From Mucilaginibacter sp. OK283 (GTDB lineage: Bacteria > Bacteroidota > Bacteroidia > Sphingobacteriales > Sphingobacteriaceae): DNA of 64,000 nucleotides. A model generated the notes under the pieces. That model worked only from the letters and a program-made list of their open reading frames with translations. It made no database searches and was not told the DNA's origin. Position 1 is the first letter of the stretch; every line of letters starts with the position of its first letter. Position numbers and translations under genes: made by a program. Shown here piece after piece: positions 44,239-53,435 of the stretch. Location of the stretch: contig NZ_FODR01000002.1 in assembly GCF_900110415.1 (NCBI RefSeq), positions 558,001 to 622,000 on the forward strand, read 5' to 3'.

Positions 44239-44987
44239 TAGAAATACAAGACATCTATAAAAAATTCGGAGAAAACGAAGTACTTAAAGGCATCAGCTCC
44301 ACTTTTGAACCCGGCATTAATAACCTTATAATAGGCGGATCGGGATCGGGGAAAACAACACTATTGAAATGTATAGTCGGTCTGCACGAACCAAGCAAGG
44401 GCGATGTGCTTTTTAACGGCGAAAACTTTACCGATATGGGTTTTGAGCAGCGTGTGCCAATCCGCACACACATAGGCATGCTTTTTCAAAACTCGGCCTT
44501 GTTTGATAGTATGACTGTGGAGCAAAACATCATGTTCCCCCTTAATCTGTTCACCAATCAATCAAAGGCCGAAAAACGCGACCGCGCCAATTTTTGCCTG
44601 GAGCGTGTTAATCTTGCCGGTAAAAACAAGCTTTACCCATCCGAACTTTCGGGCGGTATGAAAAAGCGTGTGGGTATTGCCCGCGCTATATCCATGCAAC
44701 CCAAATACCTTTTTGTTGATGAGCCAAACTCGGGCCTCGACCCGGTTACTTCTATCCTGATAGATGACCTGATAAGCGAGCTTACCGTAGAGTATAACAT
44801 GACCACCGTTGTAGTAACCCACGATATGAACTCGGTAATGGGTATAGGCGACCACATCGTTTTCCTGCACCAGGGTAAAAAATGGTGGGAGGGCAGCAAC
44901 AAGGAAATTGCCCACACCGATAACAAAGAACTTAACGACTTTGTATTTGCCAGCCGGTTTATGCGGGCAGCGAAAGCGAAATTATAA
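44235..44987 (+). CDS. mlaF: MlaF-family ABC transporter ATPase
   Basis: 250 residues. Walker A IIGGSGSGKTTLLKCIVG, Q-loop GMLFQNSALFDSMTVEQNI, signature ELSGGMKKRVGIARAIS, Walker B YLFVDEPNSGLDPVTS, and switch His in VVVTHDMNSVMGIGDH. Drives lipid transport with MlaE. After its stop begins a TACTTGA-type heptamer repeat and a decayed four-helix gene rather than mlaD. Confidence 0.94.
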   Translation: MIEIQDIYKKFGENEVLKGISSTFEPGINNLIIGGSGSGKTTLLKCIVGLHEPSKGDVLFNGENFTDMGFEQRVPIRTHIGMLFQNSALFDSMTVEQNIMFPLNLFTNQSKAEKRDRANFCLERVNLAGKNKLYPSELSGGMKKRVGIARAISMQPKYLFVDEPNSGLDPVTSILIDDLISELTVEYNMTTVVVTHDMNSVMGIGDHIVFLHQGKKWWEGSNKEIAHTDNKELNDFVFASRFMRAAKAKL

Positions 44988-44989
44988 GC

Positions 44990-45102
44990 GAGTATCAAGT
45001 AGTTAGTATCAAGTATCAAGATTTTTTGATGGTTAGTTCGAATTAATTGCCAATATACAATCTTTAAAAACGATACAAGCGCAGGTGCGTTGATACTTGA
45101 TA
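44990..45102. repeat. Heptamer-word repeat (TCAAGTA), left flank of four-helix gene
   Basis: gagtatcaagtagttagtat, caagtatcaag (44990 on) begin 3 bp after the mlaF stop. A short inverted remnant (ttgatacttgataat) ends at 45104 just before the small gene. Confidence 0.8.
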
Positions 45103-45113
45103 ATAGAAAAGAT

Positions 45114-45467
45114 ATGCACAATTTTAAAGAACTAAAGGTTTGGAAAGCAGGCATAGAGATATCGAAGATTACCTTTCAATTGTGTAGAGCGTTTCCATCC
45201 GAAGAAAAATATGGGTTGATTTCATAAATGGTTCGTGCAGGCATTTCTATCCCCTCAAATATTGCCGAAGGATGCGGCAGAAAATCAAATAAGGAATTAT
45301 ATCAGTTTTTAAGTATTGCCTTAGGTTCATCCTTTGAATTGGAAACACAATTTATAGTTGCCAAAGAATTTGGTTATATCACCCAAGAAACATTAGATGC
45401 TGTCTGTATTCAGATCACCGAGATTCAAAAGATGATATACGGTTTTCAAAAAAGCCTCAACGTTTAG
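45114..45467 (+). pseudogene. S23-type four-helix bundle protein, interrupted by a nonsense codon
   Basis: Read through, this gives 117 residues: MHNFKELKVWKAGIEISKIT...EEKYGLIS*MVRAGISIPSN then IAEGCGRKSNKELYQFLSIA onward. It is a full match to the 23S rRNA intervening-sequence/four-helix bundle family (usual length ~115-125). Where the family has LxSQMxRA, the Gln codon CAA is TAA at 45225-45227, followed at once by ATG. Either a pseudogene or two pieces with re-initiation. The family is related to Avd of diversity-generating retroelements. It is flanked on both sides by TACTTGA heptamer repeats. Confidence 0.88.
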
Positions 45468-45680
45468 TTAGTATCGAGCCGCAAGTACAAGATTTTGATC
45501 GGATTGGCCATGAAGCGATTCAGTATTCAAATCTCTTATCCAAAAAAAGATACTAAATTTGCGCCAAACAAGTGTAGCTGTCATGATACTTGATACTCGC
45601 TATTTGATACTAAAAAAAGATAAATTGCGCCACACAAGTGCAGCGGTCTTGATACTTGATACTAACTACTTGATACTAAA
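45466..45680. repeat. Heptamer-word repeats (TACTTGA), right flank of four-helix gene
   Basis: gttagtatcgagccgcaagt lies near the stop of the small gene. Two right-arm blocks follow, cttgatactcgctatttgat (45592 on) and cttgatacttgatactaact (45651 on), each preceded by a similar GCGCCAMACAAGTG tract. The last block ends 5 bp before the next ATG. Confidence 0.82.
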
Positions 45681-45685
45681 AAAGA

Positions 45686-46576
45686 ATGATTCAACTACTT
45701 ACCCCAACGCACTGGAAAGATTACGAGCTGATTGATTGCGGCAATTTTGAAAAGCTGGAGCGTTTTGGGAATATTATATTAATACGCCCCGAGCCGCAGG
45801 CGGTTTGGAGCAAAGGCTTACCCGCATCTGAGTGGCAGCGCTTACATCATATAAAATTTAAAGGACGGTCGGCCACCGCAGGCGACTGGTTAAAAAAAGA
45901 CCAGAAAACGCCCGACCGCTGGCATATTGAATACAAGAACAATGATGCTGCCATTAAATTTCGCCTGGGTTTAACCTCGTTTAAACACCTGGGTATTTTT
46001 CCTGAGCAGGCGGTTAATTGGGATTACATAACCCAAAACATTAAGCGTTTTAAAACCCCGCAGCCCAAAGTACTTAACCTGTTTGCTTATACAGGCGGGG
46101 CTTCGCTGATAGCGCAGGCTGCCGGTGCGGATACTACACACGTGGACTCAATTAAACAGGTAGTTACCTGGGCAAATGAAAACCAGGAAATATCGGGCTT
46201 GAGCAATATCCGCTGGGTGGTTGAGGATGCACTTAAATTTGTAAAGCGCGAGTTAAAACGTGGCAAAAAATACAATGGCATTATCCTTGACCCGCCTGCT
46301 TACGGCAATGGCCCTAACGGCGAAAAGTGGAAACTGGAAGATAACATAAATGAGATGATGGCCGATGTGATGCAGTTACTTGATCCTGAAGAGCATTTCC
46401 TGATCCTGAATACTTATTCGCTTGGTTTTTCATCAGTAATTATAGAAAACCTGATCAAAAGTGCTTTTCCCAAAGTTCAAAACCTTGAAATTGGTGAGCT
46501 TTACCTGCAGGCCACCGCTGGGGCAAAACTACCACTTGGAGTTTTTGGAAAGTTTCATAAACTTAAAGGTAATTAA
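45686..46576 (+). CDS. RlmI-like class I SAM methyltransferase
   Basis: 296 residues. The core carries VLNLFAYTGGASLIAQAAGA (motif I), VDSIKQVVTWANENQEISGL, a second acidic motif in VEDALKFVKREL and the catalytic-type KYNGIILDPPAYGNGP. This NLFAYTG...DPPxY pattern is that of RlmI/RlmK 23S rRNA cytosine/guanine methyltransferases, but the N-terminal PUA domain of RlmI is absent. Probably an RNA methyltransferase; exact target unknown. Starts 5 bp after a repeat. Confidence 0.85.
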   Translation: MIQLLTPTHWKDYELIDCGNFEKLERFGNIILIRPEPQAVWSKGLPASEWQRLHHIKFKGRSATAGDWLKKDQKTPDRWHIEYKNNDAAIKFRLGLTSFKHLGIFPEQAVNWDYITQNIKRFKTPQPKVLNLFAYTGGASLIAQAAGADTTHVDSIKQVVTWANENQEISGLSNIRWVVEDALKFVKRELKRGKKYNGIILDPPAYGNGPNGEKWKLEDNINEMMADVMQLLDPEEHFLILNTYSLGFSSVIIENLIKSAFPKVQNLEIGELYLQATAGAKLPLGVFGKFHKLKGN

Positions 46577-46587
46577 TTATCAATATT

Positions 46588-46595
46588 TATATTTG
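46588..46595 (+). promoter_or_regulatory. Possible -7 box for lipoprotein gene
   Basis: TATATTTG fits TAnnTTTG 105 bp upstream of the lipoprotein start; no clear -33. Confidence 0.35.
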
Positions 46596-46699
46596 CAGCA
46601 AACTAAAGCGGCTTTTATTGCTTTATAAGTAGCTGAAAATTAGTTTGCATTTACAATACATCTTACATACACCTGCCATTTACCGAACTTCAAAGACAC

Positions 46700-47767
46700 A
46701 TGAAATTAAAAAACGTCCTACTATCTGCCACCCTGCTCTTATCGTCTATTATACTATTAGCGGGCTGTTCGCAAAACGACAAAACCGGAAAAACCGATAG
46801 TAAGAAAGCCGCCGCTAAAACCGATGCGGCCAAAGCCGAGGCTGCGGATACCCTCAGCATAAAAAAATCAGATTATCCGCCGATTGATAAAAAATTGTAC
46901 GATTCGCTGATGAAATTCAATGCTCATGGCGATACTACAGGCAGATGGCCGGTAAAAAACACACCATACCCTATAGGGGGTGCTATTTTGCCATTTAAAC
47001 GTGTAGTAGCTTTTTATGGTAACTTATACAGCAAAAAGATGGGTATTTTGGGCGAATTACCTCCAAATGAAATGCTTGCCAAATTAAAAGGTGAAGTAAA
47101 ACATTGGGAAAAAGCCGACCCAAAAACACCGGTACAACCGGCTTTACACTACATTGCAGTAGTAGCACAGGGCGATGGCGGTAAAGACGGTAAATTCCGC
47201 TACCGGATGCCGTTTAAACAAATTGACAGTGTGTTGGTATTGGCAAAAAAAGCCCATGCCATTGTGTTTTTGGATGTTCAGGTTGCATTGAGCAACATAC
47301 AGGCCGAGTTACCTTTATTAGATAAGTACCTGGCAATGCCACAGGTGCATTTTGGTATGGACCCTGAGTTTTCGATGAAAGATGGTAGTAAGCCTGGCCG
47401 TAAAATCGGGACTTATGACGCGGCAGATATCAACTTCGTATCAGACCACCTGGCAAAAATTGTGAAGAAAAACGGCCTGCCTGCAAAAATTTTAATAGTT
47501 CACCGCTTTACCAAAAAGATGGTAACTAATTACAAAAATATCAAGTTACATCCCGAAGTGCAGTTAGTAATGGATATGGACGGCTGGGGCGAACCTGATT
47601 TGAAAACCGGTACCTACCGTTATTTTATTAACCAGGAGCCGGTACAGTTTACAGGCTTTAAATTGTTTTACAAAAATGATATCAAAAAAGCCCCTCACCA
47701 CATGCTAACACCAGAGGAGGTTTTATCAAGATATAAGCCGTACCCTATTTATATTCAGTACCAATAG
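46700..47767 (+). CDS. Hypothetical lipoprotein (355 aa)
   Basis: Signal peptide with lipobox SIILLAGC (Cys at about 23), then a Lys/Ala-rich linker (about 25-50). The globular part (about 60-355) has alternating strands and helices: GGAILPFKRVVAFYGNLYS, HYIAVVAQGD, AIVFLDVQVALSNIQAELPL, VHFGMDPEFSM, KILIVHRFTKKMV and VQLVMDMDGWGEP. The succession of beta-strands ending in acidic residues suggests a TIM-barrel-like hydrolase fold, but I cannot name a family or active site. Monocistronic, closed by a strong hairpin. Confidence 0.75.
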   Translation: MKLKNVLLSATLLLSSIILLAGCSQNDKTGKTDSKKAAAKTDAAKAEAADTLSIKKSDYPPIDKKLYDSLMKFNAHGDTTGRWPVKNTPYPIGGAILPFKRVVAFYGNLYSKKMGILGELPPNEMLAKLKGEVKHWEKADPKTPVQPALHYIAVVAQGDGGKDGKFRYRMPFKQIDSVLVLAKKAHAIVFLDVQVALSNIQAELPLLDKYLAMPQVHFGMDPEFSMKDGSKPGRKIGTYDAADINFVSDHLAKIVKKNGLPAKILIVHRFTKKMVTNYKNIKLHPEVQLVMDMDGWGEPDLKTGTYRYFINQEPVQFTGFKLFYKNDIKKAPHHMLTPEEVLSRYKPYPIYIQYQ

Positions 47768-47833
47768 GTTGTAAGTGTGACGTTTTACGTCGTACGTGCC
47801 ATAGTTAAATATGTAGCACGTTACACAGTAAGC

Positions 47834-47875
47834 AATACAAAACCCGTAAACCCATCAGTTTACGGGTTTTGTATT
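47834..47875. terminator. Strong terminator hairpin
   Basis: AATACAAAACCCGTAAAC (47834-47851) and GTTTACGGGTTTTGTATT (47858-47875): 18-bp perfect stem, 6-nt loop. Outer flanks carry a weaker inverted ACGTCGTACGT / ACGTACGACGT word repeat. Confidence 0.85.
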
Positions 47876-47945
47876 ATATATATTTGCTGTTAATAACGTA
47901 CGACGTACAACATAAAACGTACAACTTTTTACTTATTAAACTATT

Positions 47946-48911
47946 ATGATAAAATGGGGCATTATTGGCTGCGGGAGGATAGCCCAACGGTTTATGCAGG
48001 GCTTTGCGGCCGTTGATGGTGTGGCGTTGGTGGCATCGTACTCAAGGCGTGCCGTTACGGTTGATGATTTTGTAAGCAAGTATGGGGGGATTGCCTGCTA
48101 TAGCATTGACGATTTGCTGGCAAGTGATATTGATGCCGTTTATATTGCAACGCTGCCGGATAGCCATGCGGCATACAGCATCGCCGCCCTTAAAGCCGGG
48201 AAGCATGTGCTTTGCGAAAAACCGGCAACGGTAAACTTAGCCGAACTTGATGAGGTTTTGGAAGTGGTTAAGGCGACAGGCTTACTATTTATGGAGGGAA
48301 TGAAACCTCCCTTTTACCCCTTGTATACCAAGCTAAAAGAATACCTGGCAACAGATCCCATCGGGCCGGTCGGTTACGTGCGTGCCGGGTCGGCTGTTGC
48401 CGATTGTCCGCCCGATCATCCAAATTACAGTCTCGAACTTGTTGGCGGTAGCTTAATGGGTATAGGTATTTACGAAGCTTTTTTGGCGATAGACTGGCTT
48501 GGCGATTTGCAGGATGTACAAACCATGGGGCGATTTGGGCAAACGGGTATTGATATGTTTGCCATATTCCAGACGATGCACAAGGGTGGGTATTCACAGT
48601 TATACGCGGGTTTCGATTTGCATGGTAAGGGCGATGCGCTGATAGCTGGTCCGCTTGGCCACGTAACCATTCACAAAAACTGGTGGAACCCGGCGAGGGC
48701 TACCATTGATTATTTGGATGGCCGTTCGGTTGAAATTAATGAACCTTTTACTGCGGGAGGTTTGAACTACGAACTGGAACACTTTTGTAATTTGATACGG
48801 AGCGGACTAACAGAAAGCCCGATCATCCCGTATCAAGTGTCGCGCCAGATGATTGATATGATAGATAAGGCAAGGGCGCAGGTGGGGTTGAAATATCCTT
48901 GTGAAAAATAG
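47946..48911 (+). CDS. Gfo/Idh/MocA family oxidoreductase
   Basis: 321 residues. N-terminal Rossmann motif WGIIGCGRIAQRFMQGF, DAVYIATLPDSHAAY and the catalytic-Lys motif GKHVLCEKPATVN. C-terminal alpha/beta domain follows, with MEGMKPPFYPLYTKLKEYL, close to the dihydrodiol dehydrogenase / D-xylose dehydrogenase subgroup. It probably oxidises or reduces a sugar-like substrate with NAD(P). The stop codon abuts a GAGTCAA heptamer repeat. Confidence 0.88.
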   Translation: MIKWGIIGCGRIAQRFMQGFAAVDGVALVASYSRRAVTVDDFVSKYGGIACYSIDDLLASDIDAVYIATLPDSHAAYSIAALKAGKHVLCEKPATVNLAELDEVLEVVKATGLLFMEGMKPPFYPLYTKLKEYLATDPIGPVGYVRAGSAVADCPPDHPNYSLELVGGSLMGIGIYEAFLAIDWLGDLQDVQTMGRFGQTGIDMFAIFQTMHKGGYSQLYAGFDLHGKGDALIAGPLGHVTIHKNWWNPARATIDYLDGRSVEINEPFTAGGLNYELEHFCNLIRSGLTESPIIPYQVSRQMIDMIDKARAQVGLKYPCEK

Positions 48912-49437
48912 AGTCAAGAGTTAAGAATCAAGAATTAAGACTTTAAGCCGTGTCCCAACCGTCGCGGGGTTTTAACCCGTGACCAACTTGGTTTCAGCTT
49001 TCAGCTGAACCCCGAAGCCACAGGCTTCGGCCAGGTTTACCCACGAGTTACGCTACGCAACACGGGAGATAAGGTTAACATAACTTAACACATTTCAGAT
49101 TTGTTTTTTATAAATAATTGATAATTAATGTTTTGTATTTTAACATGGTTAACACTAAACTGATCGCGTAATTTAGGCGCATCCAAATATTTGTGCCTGT
49201 TGTTGGTCAGCACCGGTACGTTTGATACCTCAATCGTTTAACAAGTATCAGGCAATAAAAACAATGTATCGCTTGATGCTTATATCTTCCCGACGCTATA
49301 AGCTTATTCCGTTAGCGTTAACTGTCGTGGGGGGTAACCGGTGACCAAGATTGTTTCAGCTTTCAGCTGAACCGCGAAGCCACAGGCTTCGGCCAGGTTT
49401 ACCCACGAGTTACGCTGCGCTAACCTCGCGGGAGATT
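48911..49437. repeat. Repeat-filled spacer with two direct ~110-bp copies
   Basis: gagtcaa, gagttaa, gaatcaa, gaattaa heptamers at 48911-48938. Then a ~110-bp element at 48961-49071 and again at 49324-49437, sharing GTTTCAGCTTTCAGCTGAAC, CGAAGCCACAGGCTTCGGCC and AGGTTTACCCACGAGTTACG. Between them 250 bp of AT-rich sequence with no gene (TTAACAT words near 49076 and 49141). Confidence 0.85.
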
Positions 49438-50284
49438 AAAATTTATTTGAATTCAGCACCGGGTTTTGGCTGGCATTTACCTGGTAGGTATAAATAGCGT
49501 TTTGCTCATCTATCTCCACTATCCGGTATCCCTTATAATCGGTACCCCAGTTGCCACCAATGTGCGAGTCGAAAAAATGAGGGAATTTGTTGCCGGTGTA
49601 ACGCACTCCGTCCAGTAAATGGTCGTGCCCGTGAAAAGCGGCTTTTACGTTGGGATATTTATGAAGTAATTCGATAGTTTCGGGGCAATCCACAAACACA
49701 TCGTTTTTATTCCAGTTTATCGGCGGGATATGTAGCACCACCAACACAATTTTTTTATCGGTAAACTTATCAAGGGCAGCTTTTATAAATACATTGTCGG
49801 GGCAAATGTAGGTCCCCTTGGTATCGGCAGTATTGGCCAGTACAAAACCAATATCGCCAAACTCAATGGTGTACTTATCCTCGTAACCAAAACTGTTTTT
49901 CCAAACCGAGGCATCGGCAAAATCATGGTTGCCCGGGATGGTATGATAGGGCACACTCAATTTATCAAAATATTGTGATTTAATTTCGGGCAGCAGATCG
50001 GGTCGGTTATGTACCAAATCGCCGTTTATAATCACCATATCCAAATGATTTTTATCGTGATCCTGGTTTAGCCATCTAACCATATTGCCCGTGTTGGTGG
50101 CAAAATCAGTGCCGGGCTGGCCGTAGTGAATGTCGGACACGAGAGCGAAGCGTAGTTTAAGTTTGCTATTACGCTTGCGCAGATAGCTGCCGTCTGTATT
50201 GGCGAATGAGTTAACGGCCGGTAATAAAGTTAAAGCCGCCATGCCGGTAAGGCTTGTGCCTATGAAGTTTCTGCGTGTGCTCAT
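49436..50284 (-). CDS. Secreted calcineurin-like metallophosphoesterase
   Basis: 282 residues with a Tat-like signal (STRRNFIGTSLTGMAAL). The five metal motifs are present: LVSDIHYG, IINGDLVHNR, PGNHDFAD, VLHIPP and FHGHDHLLDG. Family enzymes cleave phosphomonoesters or diesters with two metal ions. It lies 54 bp downstream of a predicted phosphodiesterase/alkaline phosphatase on the same strand, suggesting joint extracytoplasmic phosphate-ester breakdown. Its stop abuts a direct-repeat copy. Confidence 0.9.
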   Translation of the reverse strand: MSTRRNFIGTSLTGMAALTLLPAVNSFANTDGSYLRKRNSKLKLRFALVSDIHYGQPGTDFATNTGNMVRWLNQDHDKNHLDMVIINGDLVHNRPDLLPEIKSQYFDKLSVPYHTIPGNHDFADASVWKNSFGYEDKYTIEFGDIGFVLANTADTKGTYICPDNVFIKAALDKFTDKKIVLVVLHIPPINWNKNDVFVDCPETIELLHKYPNVKAAFHGHDHLLDGVRYTGNKFPHFFDSHIGGNWGTDYKGYRIVEIDEQNAIYTYQVNASQNPVLNSNKF

Positions 50285-50337
50285 TTAATGAATGTTGAAT
50301 TTGAAAATTTTTAGATAAATGATGTTCCCCTTTTAAT

Positions 50338-51579
50338 TTATTTCACAATCACCCAACGGTTAAGCGTATTCAATTCGCCTTCAATAACAACCTTGTAGAA
50401 GTTAGATGGCATGTTTTTTACATCGATTAAAGCATGTTCGGTAGTAACCGGGACTTCAGCCAATAATTTATATTCATCGGCTTTGCCTTCTTTATAATTA
50501 TTGGCGGCGGCTACCCATATTTTTACTTTGCCTTTGCCGTCCATGGCTTTCCAGCTTACATCAAGCAAACCCTGAACTAAATTGGCTTCGGGCTGGGCCA
50601 CAGATACCGCGCCGATGAGTGAAATACCATCTGCCTCGCGCAATTGTGCTTCAGGGACTTTTACATTTAAAAAGCTATTGATGGATGGGGTAATATCCAC
50701 AATACCGGGTGTATAATACTTAGCGTAATTATTTAAAGGCCTGTAGCTGGTTACCATCCATGTGCTGCGTTGGCGTGTGGTTTGACCGCCATGGCCTTTA
50801 CCGGTTTGCTCATCGCGGCCATGGTCGGTAGTTACAAATATCACCCAGTCCTCTTTAAAGTTTTTTTGGCGATATTGCATAGCCTGCCAAATGCGGCCAA
50901 CCTGGGCATCCATTTTTTCTATCGCGTCATAATATTGCGGGCTATCGCCATAACGGTGGCCCATATCATCGGTGTATTCCAGGTATACCCATGACAAATC
51001 GGGCGCTTTATCTTTAATACAGTTTGCTGCCGATGATGCTACCTGCTCATCTATCAGGTGCATGTAATTACCGGCTTTATCGTGCGGGAATTTAATGGTA
51101 TCCAATTCGTAGCCATCGTAAGTATAATCCGGGTGGATGTTGCCGGCGTCGGGCAGGTTATCGCCAATGAGTTTGGTACGGTTATCTGTCCAGCTTGAAA
51201 ATATGGCGGTTTTTTTATTGGGATAGGCGTTTTTAAACATCCGGAAAATGTTCCAGTAATTGTAGTTAGGCGCTTTAATGTCGTTGCCCCAAACGTTGTG
51301 CTTATTAACCCATGTAGCGGTAAGCAGGCTGTTATAGCCGTTGGCAGATATGGTAGGTGTTTGCGAGTAGCCCCCTTTTTCGCCACCAACATGCGCCCGC
51401 AAATAAGTACCGTGCGAGGCTATTAGTTTAAGATTGGGCGTATTTAGTTTTTCGATAACATCGGCCGGAATGCCATCAGCAATAATAAATACAGCTTTTT
51501 TAACACGCGTTTGGGCGTTTAAAGTAATGGTTGCCAGGCAAAGCAGGCTGAGGAATAATATTGGAGTACGCTTTTGCAT
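50338..51579 (-). CDS. Alkaline phosphatase / nucleotide pyrophosphatase family protein
   Basis: 413 residues with a signal peptide (ends ...ITLNAQ). Metal motifs of the type I phosphodiesterase family: VFIIADGIPADVIEKL, nucleophile Thr region QTPTISANGYNSLLTAT, YTDDMGHRYGDS, and FVTTDHGRDEQTGKGHGG. The C-terminal ~90 residues form a separate beta domain. Likely periplasmic or surface-exposed, acting on phosphodiesters or pyrophosphates; a metallophosphoesterase follows in the same operon. Confidence 0.88.
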   Translation of the reverse strand: MQKRTPILFLSLLCLATITLNAQTRVKKAVFIIADGIPADVIEKLNTPNLKLIASHGTYLRAHVGGEKGGYSQTPTISANGYNSLLTATWVNKHNVWGNDIKAPNYNYWNIFRMFKNAYPNKKTAIFSSWTDNRTKLIGDNLPDAGNIHPDYTYDGYELDTIKFPHDKAGNYMHLIDEQVASSAANCIKDKAPDLSWVYLEYTDDMGHRYGDSPQYYDAIEKMDAQVGRIWQAMQYRQKNFKEDWVIFVTTDHGRDEQTGKGHGGQTTRQRSTWMVTSYRPLNNYAKYYTPGIVDITPSINSFLNVKVPEAQLREADGISLIGAVSVAQPEANLVQGLLDVSWKAMDGKGKVKIWVAAANNYKEGKADEYKLLAEVPVTTEHALIDVKNMPSNFYKVVIEGELNTLNRWVIVK

Positions 51580-51705
51580 TATAATATATTAATGTGCTAA
51601 GCTAAGATGAAGAAAAAACCGCTGAGTTAATAAATTGTTATGTTTTGGCTCAACATAAACGCCTGGCATGGTACAATTGCCTTTTTCTTTACCTTTACGT
51701 CATCA

Positions 51706-53379
51706 ATGACCCCCGGCAATAGCACAACCCAAACAAAATGGCTTTACCTGTTTATAGGTACAGCAGTTGCTATGAATTTTACCGGGCTGTTTACCACTAT
51801 CATGGGCCCCGACCCAAGCCTTTATGCAACCATCGCCAAAAATATGGTGCTAGGTGATGATTACGCTGACCTGTATGCCTGGGGTACCGACTGGCTGGAT
51901 AAACCGCATTTTCCGTTTTGGATAATTGCTCTTTTTTTTAAATGTTTTGGTTTTAAAACATGGGCCTATAAGTTACCTGCCATATTGTTTATGATGATGG
52001 GAGCAGTTTATACATACTATTTGGCAAAAGCATTATACATTAAACAGATTGCGTTGTGGGCGGTGCTGATATTACTCACAGCACAGCATATCATCCTATC
52101 CAATACCGATGTACGGGCCGAAGCTTATTTAACGGGGCTCATTATAGCAGCTGTATATCATTTTTATAAAGCACAAAACAGCAATAGCATCTGGCACCTG
52201 GTGCTGGCCTGCGCATTCACAGCCTGTGCGGTGATGACAAAAGGAATGTTTGCCCTCATCACCATTGGTGGCGCTATTGTTGGGCACTTGCTTATTACCC
52301 GGCAATGGAAACAGCTGTTTCACTGGCGATGGTTGCTGGCTGTAGTGCTGGTACTTATTTTTATTTTGCCCGAAATTTGGTGCCTGTACCAGCAGTTTGA
52401 TCTGCATCCCGAAAAGATTGTATTTGGCCGCACCGGTGTATCGGGTGTCAAGTTCTTTTTTTGGGATAGTCAGTTTGGCCGTTTTTTTAACACCGGCCCC
52501 ATTAAAGGCAGCGGCGATCCATCGTTTTTTATTCATACAACCCTTTGGGCTTTTTTGCCCTGGTCGCTTTTGTTGTTTGTAGCTGTATTCCAGTTCATCA
52601 AAAAAGGAGCAAAAAATGTGCAGGCACACGAGTGGTATTGTATCTGCGGGGCTTTACTTACGTTTTTACTATTTTCGGCATCACAATTCCAACTGCCGCA
52701 TTACCTGAATATTGTATTCCCTTTTTTTGCCATCATTACCGCCCAATATCTTTATGACCTCGCATCACCTAAAAACACTAAGGCTGTACAAGTCACCCAA
52801 ACGGTGGTTATAACAATCATGCTGATTATTATAAGCGCTTTAGGCTACTTTTTTAGGCCATCGGCCTTTAACTGGCTAACCGGGGCTATTATTTTGATGT
52901 TTGTGCTGTTACTGTTGTTTTTGCCCGGCCGCATTTCCACAGGCATGCAGCAAACTATTTTTAAAACAGCACTGGCATCATTTATTGTAAACCTATTTTT
53001 AAACCTGTGCTTTTACCCTGCCTTACTGCTTTACCAGGGCGGCAGCGAGGCGGCTATCTACATCAACCATAATAACCCGGACAAACTGCCCGTATATGTA
53101 GCTGCCGGCCAGTTTCATGATGATTTCAACTTTTACCTGGACGCTTCTTTTAAAGAAACCACGCCTGATGACATGGCTAACCTGCCCGGCCAGGTAATGC
53201 TTTATGCCGATGCAGGCGTGTTGCAGGAGTATGTAAAAAAAGGGTTTTATGTAAAGCCGCTAAAAATCTTCAAAAGCTATGCAATTACCCACCTGGCTCC
53301 TGCATTTTTAAACAAGGGCACCCGCGATAAGGAATTATACGATATGGAGGTAGCCATTATTCAATCGCCAAAAAAATAA
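51706..53379 (+). CDS. ArnT/PMT-like glycosyltransferase (GT39-type)
   Basis: 557 residues from 51706 (MTPGNSTTQTKWLYLFIGTA), with about 11-12 membrane helices. The first loop has DPSLYATIAKNMVLGDDYAD then LYAWGTDWLDKPHFPFWIIA, the acidic-residue/DKP pattern of dolichyl- or undecaprenyl-phosphate-sugar transferases (ArnT, PMT). A soluble C-terminal domain (about 460-557) follows. It should transfer a sugar from a polyprenyl-phosphate carrier to an envelope acceptor. The open frame begins at 51640; the earlier start would add 22 residues. Divergent from the phosphatase operon. Confidence 0.85.
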   Translation: MTPGNSTTQTKWLYLFIGTAVAMNFTGLFTTIMGPDPSLYATIAKNMVLGDDYADLYAWGTDWLDKPHFPFWIIALFFKCFGFKTWAYKLPAILFMMMGAVYTYYLAKALYIKQIALWAVLILLTAQHIILSNTDVRAEAYLTGLIIAAVYHFYKAQNSNSIWHLVLACAFTACAVMTKGMFALITIGGAIVGHLLITRQWKQLFHWRWLLAVVLVLIFILPEIWCLYQQFDLHPEKIVFGRTGVSGVKFFFWDSQFGRFFNTGPIKGSGDPSFFIHTTLWAFLPWSLLLFVAVFQFIKKGAKNVQAHEWYCICGALLTFLLFSASQFQLPHYLNIVFPFFAIITAQYLYDLASPKNTKAVQVTQTVVITIMLIIISALGYFFRPSAFNWLTGAIILMFVLLLLFLPGRISTGMQQTIFKTALASFIVNLFLNLCFYPALLLYQGGSEAAIYINHNNPDKLPVYVAAGQFHDDFNFYLDASFKETTPDDMANLPGQVMLYADAGVLQEYVKKGFYVKPLKIFKSYAITHLAPAFLNKGTRDKELYDMEVAIIQSPKK

Positions 53380-53435
53380 AACAGGTGTAACGTTTAGTGG
53401 ATAGTTTATCGTAATGTAGATATAAACCTTTCTTT

